A DNA stretch of 64,000 bases, from assembly GCA_963791145.1 (NCBI GenBank), contig CAWBRT010000009.1, positions 310,001-374,000 on the forward strand. Direction: 5' to 3'. Shown one piece after another: positions 47,560 to 56,830 of the stretch. Origin of the DNA: CAWBRT01 sp963791145 (GTDB taxonomy: Bacteria; Acidobacteriota; Terriglobia; Terriglobales; Acidobacteriaceae). A program made the translations under genes and the position numbers. Each line of letters starts with the position of its first letter. Positions within the stretch are counted from its first letter, which is position 1. Under the pieces are notes generated by a model that had not been told where the DNA came from, did not search any database, and saw nothing but the letters and a program-made list of their open reading frames with translations.

Positions 47560-48765
47560 GTGTTGAAGCGCTTAAAAAGCTTTGTTCCGGTGGATGCCTT
47601 CGTGTATCTGGCTCGCGCCGGCTGTTCCGTGCTGCTGCTGGCGTTGGTGCTGCTCTCTCCGCTCGCCTGCAAGCGCAATCCCATGCGTTCCGGCGAGTTC
47701 GGCTACGTCGCTGTTCCCCAGGCCACGCTGCGCGACCGCGTAGCGGCCCTCTACAACAAAGTCGGCGCCGTGCGCAACGGTGAGAAGGTCGAGATTCTGG
47801 AGCGGCAAAAGCGCTTCGTCAAGGTAAGGACGTCCGCCGGCCAGGAAGGTTGGCTCGAGCAGCGGTATCTGATCAACCAGCAAACCTTCTCCGCGTTCGA
47901 GAAGCTGGCGGCGGAGAATGGCGCAGCGCCGTCCCAGGGCAAGGGCACGGTGCGAGCCGAGCTGAACATGCACATCACTCCGGCGCGCGACTCCGAAAAA
48001 CTCTACCAGCTCGCCGAGGCTTCCAAGGTCGACATTCTGCGCCGGGCCACCGCCGAGAGAATCATGTCCGGCAACGCTGCCAAACCCGGGGCGGTCGGCG
48101 ATCGCTCCAACCGCTCCAAAGGCCCGCAGGCTCCGGCCAAACCGGCTGCGGGAAAGAAGCCGGGGGAGGCGGAAATCAAGCCGCAACCGGAGATGGTCAA
48201 CGCCAAGGCTCCTTCCGCCGGCGCCGCTTCCACTTCCGCCGAACCGAAGCTGATGGATGACTGGTGGCTGGTCAGAGATCCACAGGGCCACGTGGGCTGG
48301 GTGCTGGCCAGAATGATCGATATCGAAGCGCCCATGGAGGTCGCCCAGTACGCCGAGGGTCAGCGAATTCAGGCCTGCTTCGCTCTCAACCACGTGCGCG
48401 ACGGCGACAAGGATGTTCCGCAGTACCTCGTGCTCCTGTCACCGCCCAAGGATGGCTTCGCCTTCGACTTCGACTCCTTTCGCATCTTCACCTGGAACCT
48501 GCGGCGGCACCGCTATGAAACCGCCTACCGCGAGCGCAACATCATGGGATTCCTGCCGGTGACCACCGCTACCCGCAGCTTCGATCGGGAGGGTACGTTG
48601 CCCGTCTTTACCGTCCGTCTGCAGACTCAGGATGGCAGCCTGAGCGACCGCACCTACCGCCTTTCCGGACCCATCGTTAAACGTGTGCTTACGCCGGGAG
48701 AAGAGGTGCAGAAACTCGCCCAGATTCACAAGGAATCCAAGAAGCAGAAACACAAGAAAAAGTAA
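47560..48765 (+). CDS. SH3-domain envelope protein (hypothetical)
   Basis: A 401-residue exported protein. A hydrophobic N-terminal segment with a cysteine (SVLLLALVLLSPLACKRNP) may be a signal peptide or imperfect lipobox. A first SH3b-like domain follows (TLRDRVAALYNKVGAVRNGEKVEILERQKRFVKVRT). A second SH3-like region (AELNMHITPARDSEKLYQLAE) is interrupted by a Pro/Ala/Lys-rich insert before DDWWLVRDPQGHVGWVLARMI. The C-terminal part (YRLSGPIVKRVLTPGEEV) is not recognised. Start GTG at 47560 is a choice; the open frame extends 36 bases upstream. Confidence 0.7.
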   Translation: MLKRLKSFVPVDAFVYLARAGCSVLLLALVLLSPLACKRNPMRSGEFGYVAVPQATLRDRVAALYNKVGAVRNGEKVEILERQKRFVKVRTSAGQEGWLEQRYLINQQTFSAFEKLAAENGAAPSQGKGTVRAELNMHITPARDSEKLYQLAEASKVDILRRATAERIMSGNAAKPGAVGDRSNRSKGPQAPAKPAAGKKPGEAEIKPQPEMVNAKAPSAGAASTSAEPKLMDDWWLVRDPQGHVGWVLARMIDIEAPMEVAQYAEGQRIQACFALNHVRDGDKDVPQYLVLLSPPKDGFAFDFDSFRIFTWNLRRHRYETAYRERNIMGFLPVTTATRSFDREGTLPVFTVRLQTQDGSLSDRTYRLSGPIVKRVLTPGEEVQKLAQIHKESKKQKHKKK

Positions 48766-48940
48766 ACTCTCCACTCCTGCTGGCTGCAAGCCGCTGCACA
48801 TAACGGTTTTTATACGCCGGAGTAGTCACTTTCCGGTCCCGGCAGCAACATTGCTGCCGGGAGTTCCGGGCTGCCCCGAGCCATCCGCCGAGCCCCGCTT
48901 GGAATCAATACTGGGGATGACTACGGGGAGGGGGCAGTTC

Positions 48941-49168
48941 ATGGCGGAGAAGATCAAGAAACTGAATCTCCAACGAGATTACAAGAACTTCCTGTACTTC
49001 ATCGACGGCGAAGGCAACGTCTGCCAGAAACCCAAATCGGGCGACGGCGATTCCTCGGTACTGGTGGAGCACGCCGTCCAGCGTGATAACCAGTACCTGT
49101 ACTTCATCGACAAGGAAGGCGACGTGTCGCGCTCCCCGCGAGGGACCAAAAAGCGCACCGCCGCCTGA
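48941..49168 (+). CDS. Small two-repeat protein, unknown function
   Basis: A 75-residue protein. Two tandem units of about 30 residues are visible: NFLYFIDGEGNVCQKPK and QYLYFIDKEGDVSRSPR, each a hydrophobic beta-like core (YFID) followed by an acidic/glycine turn and a basic tail. No signal. It lies six bases upstream of the 631-residue fusion gene, so they are likely co-transcribed and translationally coupled. No family recognised. Confidence 0.65.
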   Translation: MAEKIKKLNLQRDYKNFLYFIDGEGNVCQKPKSGDGDSSVLVEHAVQRDNQYLYFIDKEGDVSRSPRGTKKRTAA

Positions 49169-49174
49169 GTTTTC

Positions 49175-51070
49175 ATGGACAATTCAGGTTGGAACATGTA
49201 CGTCTTCCGGGACGGCCGAAGGATTGTTTCCGGCCAGAGACTTGTCTCTGAGCTGCGTGTTGCCCTGGAAGCCCTGGCGGCGGAGAGCCGCCCGGGACAG
49301 GACCGCGTTCTTGACGCCCTTATTACCGCCGGCGAACTGGAATGTGCGCTGGCAGACGCCGGATCGCCCGCCAGTGAGCAGGCGAACAACGTGTCGGCAG
49401 CGGCCGGGCTGACCGACGACCTGGCTGAGATGCTGGTCTCATCCGGCACCGGTCAAGACTCGGAGAGCTGCCGGCATGGCGATCCAACGCGGTTGCTGGC
49501 GAAGTTGGAATCTGTTTCCGTTCCGCCCCGGCTGCAGGTTTCGGTGCATGAGGGCTTCGCCTATTACGCTCTGCATCCTTTGAAACTCGTCGACCTGCTG
49601 CAGACGCTCCCGCTGCCGCGCGATACGGCGGTGATGGGCATCCGCAGCATCGGTGTGACGCTGAGCGCCGTGCTGGTGGCCGCGCTCAGGCATCGGGGAT
49701 GCGCCGCTGACCGCCTCAGCGTCCGCCCGGAGGGACATCCTTACGAACGCAAGCTGGCGCTCACCGCTCCGCAGAAAGCCTGGGTCGAGCGCCATCGCGA
49801 TGGGCAGTTCATGGTCGTCGACGAAGGACCGGGACTCAGCGGCTCTTCGTTTTTGGCCGTGGCCGAAGCGCTGGCCGAGTCCGGCATACCCAGCCAGCGA
49901 ATCCTGCTGATCGGCAGCCGCCAGCCCGACCCAGCCCAGCTGCGCTCGCCCAACGCGGTGGAACGTTGGAACCGCTTCCGCTTCACCTGCCTTGCGTCGG
50001 CGCCCCACGTGCCTGCGGGCGCCATCATTCCCATCAGCGGCGGCCAGTGGAGAGATGAGTTCCTGACCGGCGCCGACGGCCGCCCCGCTTCCTGGGCGCA
50101 GCTGGAGATGGCCAAGTTCCTCTCCGCCGACCGCAAGCTGCTCTACAAGTTTGAAGGTTTCGGACACTTCGGCGGCGAAATCGGCAAGCGCGCGCGCACC
50201 TTGGCGGCCGCCGGACTGGCGCCGGAGTATCTCGGCAATGAATGCGGCTTCGGCATCTACGCCATGAACTCCGGACGCTTCCTCACGCACATTAACGTTT
50301 CGGCGGAGCTTTCACCCCAACCAATGGAAAACCGCCATTGTCTGGGGACCCCGGAGCTTTTACCCCAGCCAATGGAAAACCGCCATTGTCTGGGGACCCC
50401 GGAGCTTTTACCCCAGCCAATGGAAAACCGCCATTGTCTGGGGACCCCGGAGCTGCTGCGGCACCTGGCGCGCTACTGCGCCTTTCGTGTGCGCGAATTT
50501 CCGGCCGATGATTCTCAGCCCAGCGCCCTGGACGAGATGGCCTCCTGGAACTGGTCACTCGAGTTCGGCTCGGCGCCGGGCCCCCGCCCGCTCGAGGTGG
50601 AACGGCGGGTCTTCTGTGACGCCCGCATGATGCCCCACGAATGGCTGGCCTGCCCCGACGGGCGGCTGTTGAAACTGGATGGCGTGGCTCACGGCGACGA
50701 TCATTTCTTCCCCGGCCCATGCGACATCGCCTGGGATCTGGCCGGCACTATCATTGAGTGGAAGCTGCAGCCGGCCGTGCAGGAGTTTTTTCTGCAAGAG
50801 TATCGCCGCTTGAGCGAGGACGACGCGCGCCGGCGGTTGCCGTCCTATCTCCAGGCTTACGCGGCTTTCCGCTTCGGCTGGTCGAAAATGGCCGCCCTGG
50901 CCAGCGCCGGCACGCCGGACGAACCGCTGCTCTGGCAGGATTTCCACCGGTATCGCGCCATTGCCGCCAGCCTTTGCCCACCCGCCGTTCCGCCGGAGGT
51001 CGCACCCGTACAGGCCGTGGCTGCTCCATCGCCAGAGGATAAGCAACCGGCCCGGTTGGACGCTGCCTGA
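49175..51070 (+). CDS. Phosphoribosyltransferase-like / kinase-like fusion protein with repeat insert
   Basis: A 631-residue protein without a name I recognise. Residues about 125-290 look like a type I phosphoribosyltransferase: VMGIRSIGVTLSAVLV and VVDEGPGLSGSSFLAVAEAL, the latter resembling a PRPP-binding loop. Residues about 320-600 resemble an aminoglycoside-phosphotransferase-like kinase: YKFEGFGHFGGEIGKRA, then KLDGVAHGDDHFFPGPCDIAWDLAG (catalytic and metal-binding-like region) and FRFGWSKMAAL. Between them, residues 381-428 are three copies of a 16-residue PQPMENRHCLGTPELL unit encoded by palindromic DNA. The N-terminal WNMYVFRDGRRIVS echoes the repeat of the preceding small protein. 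It has no ribosome-binding site of its own and starts six bases after that gene. Confidence 0.55.
   Translation: MDNSGWNMYVFRDGRRIVSGQRLVSELRVALEALAAESRPGQDRVLDALITAGELECALADAGSPASEQANNVSAAAGLTDDLAEMLVSSGTGQDSESCRHGDPTRLLAKLESVSVPPRLQVSVHEGFAYYALHPLKLVDLLQTLPLPRDTAVMGIRSIGVTLSAVLVAALRHRGCAADRLSVRPEGHPYERKLALTAPQKAWVERHRDGQFMVVDEGPGLSGSSFLAVAEALAESGIPSQRILLIGSRQPDPAQLRSPNAVERWNRFRFTCLASAPHVPAGAIIPISGGQWRDEFLTGADGRPASWAQLEMAKFLSADRKLLYKFEGFGHFGGEIGKRARTLAAAGLAPEYLGNECGFGIYAMNSGRFLTHINVSAELSPQPMENRHCLGTPELLPQPMENRHCLGTPELLPQPMENRHCLGTPELLRHLARYCAFRVREFPADDSQPSALDEMASWNWSLEFGSAPGPRPLEVERRVFCDARMMPHEWLACPDGRLLKLDGVAHGDDHFFPGPCDIAWDLAGTIIEWKLQPAVQEFFLQEYRRLSEDDARRRLPSYLQAYAAFRFGWSKMAALASAGTPDEPLLWQDFHRYRAIAASLCPPAVPPEVAPVQAVAAPSPEDKQPARLDAA
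50315..50458. repeat. Three in-frame 48-bp palindromic tandem repeats
   Basis: The unit starts CCCCAGCCAATGG and continues AAAACCGCCATTGTCTGGGG; these two ends are complementary arms (CCCCAGCCAATGG / CCATTGTCTGGGG), so each copy folds as a hairpin. Copies at 50315, 50363 and 50411 are nearly identical, and 48 is a multiple of three, so the reading frame is kept. Confidence 0.85.
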
Positions 51071-51453
51071 GGGCGAATCCGCTTGGCCGGCGCCGGGAGC
51101 GGCACATTCCTGCCGGCAAGTTTCCCATTCGCCAACCATCGCTGGCGGAGCCGGTACAGCTCACCGGCACGTGCAAGCCAGTTGAATTTCAGATACGAGC
51201 GACTGTATCGTAGTTGTGTCCGCATATCAGGCTGCGGAAGAGCATGTCAGCGGCAACACGGTCTTATGCGATTGTGGGTAGCGTAGGATCAGGTGCCAAG
51301 GTTTTTTTCCGGCCCGTCCGGAACCTTTTTGCCGCAGCCTGGGAAGGCCCCGGATAGTTATTCTGCCCTATTGCACGTGGCTGTATGGCTGTCAGTTTTG
51401 CATTGGTTGATTGTTGTTTTGCGGTGTATGGCTCTAAAGGAGAAAAACAAAAA
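51071..51453. promoter_or_regulatory. Spacer ahead of hfq
   Basis: About 380 bases with no recognised gene. It should contain the hfq promoter and leader. AAAGGAG lies about 11 bases upstream of the hfq ATG. No reliable promoter boxes can be assigned from the sequence alone. Confidence 0.35.
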
Positions 51454-51780
51454 ATGGAAAACAAGCCGGCGCAGAACATCCAGGATTCGTTTCTCAACAC
51501 GGCACGCAAAGACAAAGCGGTGATCACCATTTACCTTTTGAGCGGCGTCAAGCTGTCTGGGCGGATTCGATCGTTTGACAAGTACTCCGTGGTGTTGGAG
51601 ACCAACAACCAGGAGCAGCTAATCTTCAAACACGCGATTTCCACGGTAGTGATGGCCCGTGGCACGCATCTTGGGGAGCGCGGGGAGTTTCGCCCGGCTC
51701 CGGCTTCCGCCCCAGCGCCCGCGCCTGCCGGCAGCGGCACGGCTCCCGCCCCTTCGGGCCCCACATCCTCGGAGGGATAA
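51454..51780 (+). CDS. hfq: RNA chaperone Hfq
   Basis: Sm-like hexameric RNA chaperone for small-RNA regulation. 108 residues. The Sm1 motif is in IQDSFLNTARKDKAVITIYLLSGVKLSGRIRSFDKYSV and the Sm2 motif IFKHAISTVV (canonical YKHAIS-like). A Pro/Ala-rich C-terminal tail of about 40 residues (APASAPAPAPAGSG) is longer than in E. coli core Hfq. hflX follows in the same frame directly after the TAA stop. Confidence 0.95.
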   Translation: MENKPAQNIQDSFLNTARKDKAVITIYLLSGVKLSGRIRSFDKYSVVLETNNQEQLIFKHAISTVVMARGTHLGERGEFRPAPASAPAPAPAGSGTAPAPSGPTSSEG

Positions 51781-51805
51781 GTCATCGCTGGCGGTTCGGA
51801 GCATC

Positions 51806-53292
51806 GTGATCGCCCGCGGCGCGGCTCCGCCATCGAGCCACGGCGCCGCCCCGGGGCAGAACGAGCCTTCCTGATCGGCATCGAGCACCGTTCGCGCCGC
51901 CGTGACAGAAATAAAGGGCGGCAGGAGTCGCGCGCGGATGCCGCCTCTGATAGCGCGCATGAGCCCGCTCAGCTTCCTGCGCAGCAAGCCCAACAAAAGC
52001 ATCTGGCCGGAAGCGCAGGACAAGTTCCCCCGTCGGCGCGGCAAGCCCGGCAGGCTCAGCAGGCCCGGCACGATGCCGGCGAACACCTGGTTCCATTTAC
52101 CGCGGAGGAATCCCTCAAAGAGCTTTCCGAGTTGGCCGCCGGCGCCGGCGCGGTGATTGCCGGAGAGTCGTTGCAGAAACGTGACCGCCCCGATCCGGCA
52201 ACCCTGATCGGCAGCGGCAAACTGGAGGAGCTTGCCGCCGCTGCCAAAATGGCGGAGGCCGACCTGGTGATCTTCGATCATGAGCTGACGCCCTCGCAGC
52301 AGCGCAACCTGGAGCGCGAGTTCCACTGCCGGGTGCTCGATCGAACCCAGTTAATCCTGGATATCTTTGCCCGCCACGCGCGCACCCGCGAGGGTCAGCT
52401 GCAGGTGGAACTGGCCCAGTTGGAATACCTGCTGCCGCGGCTGGCCGGACGGGGAATCGAGATGTCGCAGCTCGGCGGCGGCATCGGCACCCGTGGCCCT
52501 GGTGAAACCCAACTGGAAACCGACCGGCGCAGAATCTACCGCCGCATCCGCCACGTGAAAGCTCAATTGGAAGAGGTGCGCCGCACCCGCGCGCAGCAAC
52601 GGCAGCGCCGGCTGAGCGTGCCGGTGGCGACCGTGGCCCTGGTGGGATATACCAATGCGGGTAAATCCACCCTTTTCAACGCTCTCACCAATGCCGACGT
52701 GGTGGCCTCTTCGCGCATGTTCGCCACCCTCGATCCCACTTTGCGGTCAGTCACCATGCCCTCCCGCCGGCAGGTGCTGCTGTCGGACACGGTGGGGTTC
52801 ATTCGCAATCTGCCGCACACGCTGATCTCGGCCTTCCGTGCCACCCTGGAGGAGGTACAACGGGCTGCTCTGATCCTGCACGTAGCCGATGCCAGCAGCC
52901 CGACCGCATCCGAGCAGATGCAGCAGGTCGAGGCCGTGCTGCGCGAGCTGGAGTGCGAGCACAAGCCCCGCCTGCTGGTGCTGAACAAAATCGACCTGTT
53001 GTCCTCGGAACAGCGCCGGTTGCTGGTCGATGACGAGCGCACGGTCCACGTTTCCGCCGCCAAAGGCATCAACCTCGACGCCCTGCGCGAGGCCATCGAC
53101 CGTCATCTGCAAGACGATCCCGTCCGCCGGGTCCGCCTGCGACTGCCGCAGGCCGAAGGGAAGGCCTTGGCCATGCTGGAGGGCGGCGCCCGCATCCTGG
53201 GACGCCAATACGAGGATGGAGCGGCAGTTCTGGAGGTAGAGGCCGCCGAATCGCTCCTGCGCAGAGTAGCCGGATTCGTGATTCCGGATTGA
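51806..53292 (+). CDS. hflX: GTPase HflX (start unclear)
   Basis: Ribosome-binding GTPase that splits stalled ribosomes under stress. The HflX signature GGIGTRGPGETQLETDRRRI, the G1 loop GYTNAGKSTLFNALTN, SDTVGFIRNLPHTLI and NKIDLL are present. The coherent frame runs from the codon after the hfq TAA (51781) but holds no ATG, GTG or TTG before 52132, although the clearly HflX-like RAFLIGIE lies near 51863. The GTG at 51806 (GGAG just upstream) is one frame off and would need a single indel before about 51870. I use it as the probable start. Confidence 0.88.
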
Positions 53293-53598
53293 TCGCTTAA
53301 CCGCTGGCTACCGGGGGGGCGCCGCTAGAGCACTTCCGTGGGGTACTCCACGCCTCCCAACCCGAGCCCACGACAGAGTCGATTCCAAACGGGAAAACCC
53401 TTTTTGCTGTTCTGCCATTCCTAACCTCTCGTGACGCGACATAGATAAACCGGCAGAGGAACACAGAAACCCTGCCGTGCTGCCTTCGGGCTCCTCCTTC
53501 CTCCCCGGTTTACCCGGCGATCCTCATACGCCGAAAGCCACGTCGCTTCGCGTTGCGGAGCCATGCAAGACCGCCCCGCGCGCGGAAGGAGACTCCCG
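53293..53598. other. Spacer before the YdeP-type gene
   Basis: About 300 bases with a CAGAGGAAC-rich stretch and CGCCGAAAGCC near 53530, but no convincing gene or riboswitch structure. AGGAG at 53587-53591 is the ribosome-binding site of the next gene. Confidence 0.35.
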
Positions 53599-55881
53599 AT
53601 GTCAGAGTTCGCCGAAGACAAAGCCAAAAAGGTAAACAAACGGAATTGGGTCAGCCTGGTCCCCTACGGCTTGAACGAGCAGCATCCCAACAATTATCGC
53701 GACATCGTGGATGCCGTCTGGGAGAACCGCGACAATCTGGGCTACGCGATGCGCATTCTGCGCGACGGCTGCTGCGACGGCTGCTCGCTCGGCACCAGCG
53801 GTATGCACGACTGGACTATGAAAGGCATCCATCTTTGCGCCGTGCGCCTGCAGTTGCTCCGGCTCAACACCATGCCGGCCATGGACGCGCGTCAGCTCGA
53901 GGATGTCGGGCGGCTGCGGAATTGCAACGAAAAGAAACTGCGCAAGCTCGGGCGCCTGCCGGTGCCGATGGTCCGCCGCAGGGGCGATAAAGGATTTCAG
54001 CCGATCTCCTGGGACGCCGCCACCGAGCTCATCGCCGGCAAGCTGCGCGAAACCGATCCCAAGCGCATCGCCTGGTACATGACCTCTCGCGGGCTCACCA
54101 ACGAAGCCTACTACGCTCATCAGAAGGTCGCGCGCTTCATCGGCACCAACCATGTCGACACCAGCGCCCGCATCTGCCATGCCCCCAGCACCGCCGGCCT
54201 GAGCGCCACCGTCGGCTGCGCCGCCACCACCTGCTCCTATTCCGACTGGATCGGCGCTGACCTCATCGTCCTGGTGGGAACCAACCTGGCCAACAATCAG
54301 CCGGTCACCACCAAGTACCTGCATTACGCCAAGAAGGCGGGAACCAAGGTCTTCGTCGTGAATCCCTATCACGAGCCGGGACTGGAGCGTTACTGGATTC
54401 CTTCGGTAACGGAGAGCGCTCTGTTCGGAACCAAAATCGCCGATGACCACTTCCAGATTCACGTCGGCGGCGATATCGCGTTCTTCCAAGGCGTTCTCAA
54501 GCACCTGATCGAGCGCGACTGGATCGACCGCGACTTCATCGCCCGCCGCACCACCGGGTGGAGCGAGACGGAAGCCAAGATCCGCAGCCTGAGCTGGGAG
54601 GCGCTGGAGCGCGGCTCCGGCTTGACGCGCCAGGATATGCTCCGCTTCGCCGAAGCCTTTGGCAAAGCGCGGCACGCCATCGTCGTCTGGAGCATGGGCA
54701 TCACCCAGCATGCCTACGGCACCGAAAACGTTCGCGCCCTGGTGAACCTGCAGCTCGCCAAAGGCAATATCGGCCGCGAGCATACCGGGCTGATGCCGGT
54801 CCGCGGGCACAGCGGCGTGCAGGGCGGCGCCGAAATGGGCGGACAGCCGGGCGCTTACGTTATGGGCTTCCCCGTCAGCGAGGAGAATGCCAAGAAGTTC
54901 GCCGCACCGGACAAGTGGGGCTTTGAGCCGCCTTCCTGGAAGGGACTGAGCGCCGCGCACATGGTCCTGGCCGCCGACCGCGGTGAGATCGACGCGCTCT
55001 GGCAGTCGGGCGGCAACTTCAAGCAGACGCTGCCCGAGCCCGACCTGGTCAACCGCGCTCTGGGGAAGATCAAGTTGCGCGTTCACCAGGACATCGTTGC
55101 CAATCCCACCATGTTCGTCGAACCGGCCGACACAGTCGTGTTGCTGCCCTCCCGCACCCGTTACGAGCAGCGCGGCGGAGGAACGGAGACCAGTACCGAG
55201 CGGCGCATCATCTACAGTCCGGAAATTCCCGGGCCGCGCCCGGGAGATGCGCGCGACGAGTGGGAGATCCCAGTCATGGTTGCCCGCAAGCTCGATCTGG
55301 CGCGTGCAGCCGTCTTCTTCCCCTGGCGTGATACCCAGGATATCCGCGATGAAATCGATCGTGTCTGCCCGACCTACAAGGGCATTGCGAATCTAAAGAA
55401 CAAGGGCGACCAGTTCCAGTACGGAGGGCCGCGGCTGCTGGTCGACCGCTGCCTGACGCCCGATGGTCTGGGCCATTTCAGCGTGGTCGCGCTGCCGGAG
55501 GAGAAGGTTCCCGAAGGCCGCTTCCTGCTGACTACCCGGCGCGGCAAGCAGTTCAACAGCATCATGCTGGCCGACAAAGACCCGATCACCGGCGCACGCC
55601 GCGACGACATCATCATGGCCGCCGAGGACGCCGAGCGGCTCGGCCTGAAAAACGGCGATGAGATTACCTTGCGCAACGAGCACGGGTCGTTCTCGGGGCA
55701 CGTGCGCATCGACCGCGTCAAACCCGGCAGCTTGCAGGCGCACTGGCCGGAGATCAACGTGATCATTCCGGCAGGCCGGCTGGACCCGAGCGGCGTGCCC
55801 GACTACAACGCAACCGTGGAAGTCCTCGGGGCAGCTTGCCTGGCGGCGGATGCCATGAGCGGGAGTATGGCGGCAGATTAG
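53599..55881 (+). CDS. FdhF/YdeP-family molybdopterin oxidoreductase
   Basis: A 760-residue Mo-bis-MGD enzyme related to formate dehydrogenase alpha subunits. The N-terminus has no full 4Fe-4S motif but shows GCCDGCSLGTSGMHDW, and the cofactor-binding elements AWYMTSRGLTNEAYY, SADTS-like HVDTSARICHAPSTAGLS, GADLIVLVGTNLANNQPVT and NIGREHTGLMPVRGHSGVQG follow, with the C-terminal molydopterin-binding LLTTRRGKQFNS / AERLGLKNGDEITL. Substrate unknown (YdeP is an acid-resistance-linked member). AGGAG eight bases upstream supports ATG 53599. fdhD lies just downstream. Confidence 0.87.
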   Translation: MSEFAEDKAKKVNKRNWVSLVPYGLNEQHPNNYRDIVDAVWENRDNLGYAMRILRDGCCDGCSLGTSGMHDWTMKGIHLCAVRLQLLRLNTMPAMDARQLEDVGRLRNCNEKKLRKLGRLPVPMVRRRGDKGFQPISWDAATELIAGKLRETDPKRIAWYMTSRGLTNEAYYAHQKVARFIGTNHVDTSARICHAPSTAGLSATVGCAATTCSYSDWIGADLIVLVGTNLANNQPVTTKYLHYAKKAGTKVFVVNPYHEPGLERYWIPSVTESALFGTKIADDHFQIHVGGDIAFFQGVLKHLIERDWIDRDFIARRTTGWSETEAKIRSLSWEALERGSGLTRQDMLRFAEAFGKARHAIVVWSMGITQHAYGTENVRALVNLQLAKGNIGREHTGLMPVRGHSGVQGGAEMGGQPGAYVMGFPVSEENAKKFAAPDKWGFEPPSWKGLSAAHMVLAADRGEIDALWQSGGNFKQTLPEPDLVNRALGKIKLRVHQDIVANPTMFVEPADTVVLLPSRTRYEQRGGGTETSTERRIIYSPEIPGPRPGDARDEWEIPVMVARKLDLARAAVFFPWRDTQDIRDEIDRVCPTYKGIANLKNKGDQFQYGGPRLLVDRCLTPDGLGHFSVVALPEEKVPEGRFLLTTRRGKQFNSIMLADKDPITGARRDDIIMAAEDAERLGLKNGDEITLRNEHGSFSGHVRIDRVKPGSLQAHWPEINVIIPAGRLDPSGVPDYNATVEVLGAACLAADAMSGSMAAD

Positions 55882-55893
55882 TTCCCGGTTCTC

Positions 55894-55921
55894 AGTGCCC
55901 AGTTTGAAGAAACTGGGCACT
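55894..55921. terminator. Perfect 12-bp hairpin between the YdeP-type gene and fdhD
   Basis: AGTGCCCAGTTT and AAACTGGGCACT flank a four-base loop, GAAG. It belongs to the same AGTTCCC word family found after birA. It lies 12 bases after the oxidoreductase stop, so it may attenuate read-through to fdhD. Confidence 0.6.
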
Positions 55922-55969
55922 TCGAATCCCGAGTGCGTTGCGGGCGTTGGTGCGTCGAATAAGGAGTTG

Positions 55970-56830
55970 ATGGTGATTCCCCGCGTGGTTTCCATAACCG
56001 GCGTAAAGGAGTGGAACGAAGGAAAGCTGCGTCCCGTCGACGATTATCTCGTTGGCGAAGAGCCACTGGAGATTCGTGTCGGCGATGCTGCCGTCAGTGT
56101 CACCATGCGCACGCCCGGTCACGACCTGGAGCTGGCGGCAGGCTTTCTCTTCAGCGAAGGTCTGATTTCCGGCCGCGCTGACATCGCCTCCGTCCGGCAC
56201 GAAGCTGGCGGGAAGCAGAACGGCGCCAATCGCGTGCGGGTGGATCTTGTTCCCGGGACGCCGTTCGATGCCGAAGCCGGCCGGCGCAATTTTTTTACCG
56301 CTTCCAGTTGCGGGGTCTGCGGCAAGAGCTCGATTGATGCCGTGCGAGTGCGTTGCATCGAGCCCGTGAACCCGGACTGCGCGGTCGATCCCGAAGTGCT
56401 CTGCCGTCTGCCGGACCGGCTTCGCGCCGCGCAGCCGATCTTCGGCCGGACCGGCGGGCTGCATGCGGCCGGGTTGTTTACTCCGCAGGGCGAGTTGATC
56501 GTGCTCCGCGAAGATGTAGGCCGGCACAATGCGGTTGACAAAGTGATCGGTTGGGCCCTGATGAAAGGCCGCGTCCCGTTGTGCGAGTCGCTGCTGATGG
56601 TCAGCGGACGCGGCGGCTTCGAGATCGTGCAGAAGGCGCTGGTGGCCGGCGTTCCCGTGCTGGCGTCGGTCTCGGCTCCTTCCGACCTGGCCGTCAAGCT
56701 GGCGCGGGAATTCGGCATGACGCTGATCGGCTTCCTGCGCGGGCGCCGCTTTGTGATTTACTCGGGGGCCCAGAGGCTCTCGCCCGATCAGCAATTGGAG
56801 TCGCTGCCGTTGCGCGCTACGGGTACTTAA
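55970..56830 (+). CDS. fdhD: Formate dehydrogenase accessory sulfurtransferase FdhD
   Basis: Transfers sulfur from IscS to the molybdenum cofactor of formate dehydrogenase-type enzymes. The catalytic loop SSCGVCGKSS carries the two cysteines, preceded by LELAAGFLFSEGLI and followed by GGLHAAGLF and REDVGRHNAVDKVIG. SGRGGFEIVQKAL is also family-typical. ATG 55970 (or GTG 55973, better spaced from AAGGAG) gives 286 residues. It pairs with the preceding Mo-enzyme, supporting that the latter needs a sulfurated cofactor. Confidence 0.94.
   Translation: MVIPRVVSITGVKEWNEGKLRPVDDYLVGEEPLEIRVGDAAVSVTMRTPGHDLELAAGFLFSEGLISGRADIASVRHEAGGKQNGANRVRVDLVPGTPFDAEAGRRNFFTASSCGVCGKSSIDAVRVRCIEPVNPDCAVDPEVLCRLPDRLRAAQPIFGRTGGLHAAGLFTPQGELIVLREDVGRHNAVDKVIGWALMKGRVPLCESLLMVSGRGGFEIVQKALVAGVPVLASVSAPSDLAVKLAREFGMTLIGFLRGRRFVIYSGAQRLSPDQQLESLPLRATGT

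Noticed and set aside
53400..53598. Possible molybdenum-cofactor riboswitch upstream of the YdeP-type gene
   Set aside because: The region has CGCCGAAAGCC-like pieces but I could not fold a convincing conserved core; needs a covariance-model search.
53602..55086. 494-codon open frame on the minus strand
   Set aside because: It mirrors the YdeP-type gene codon pattern; long antisense frames are expected at this GC content.
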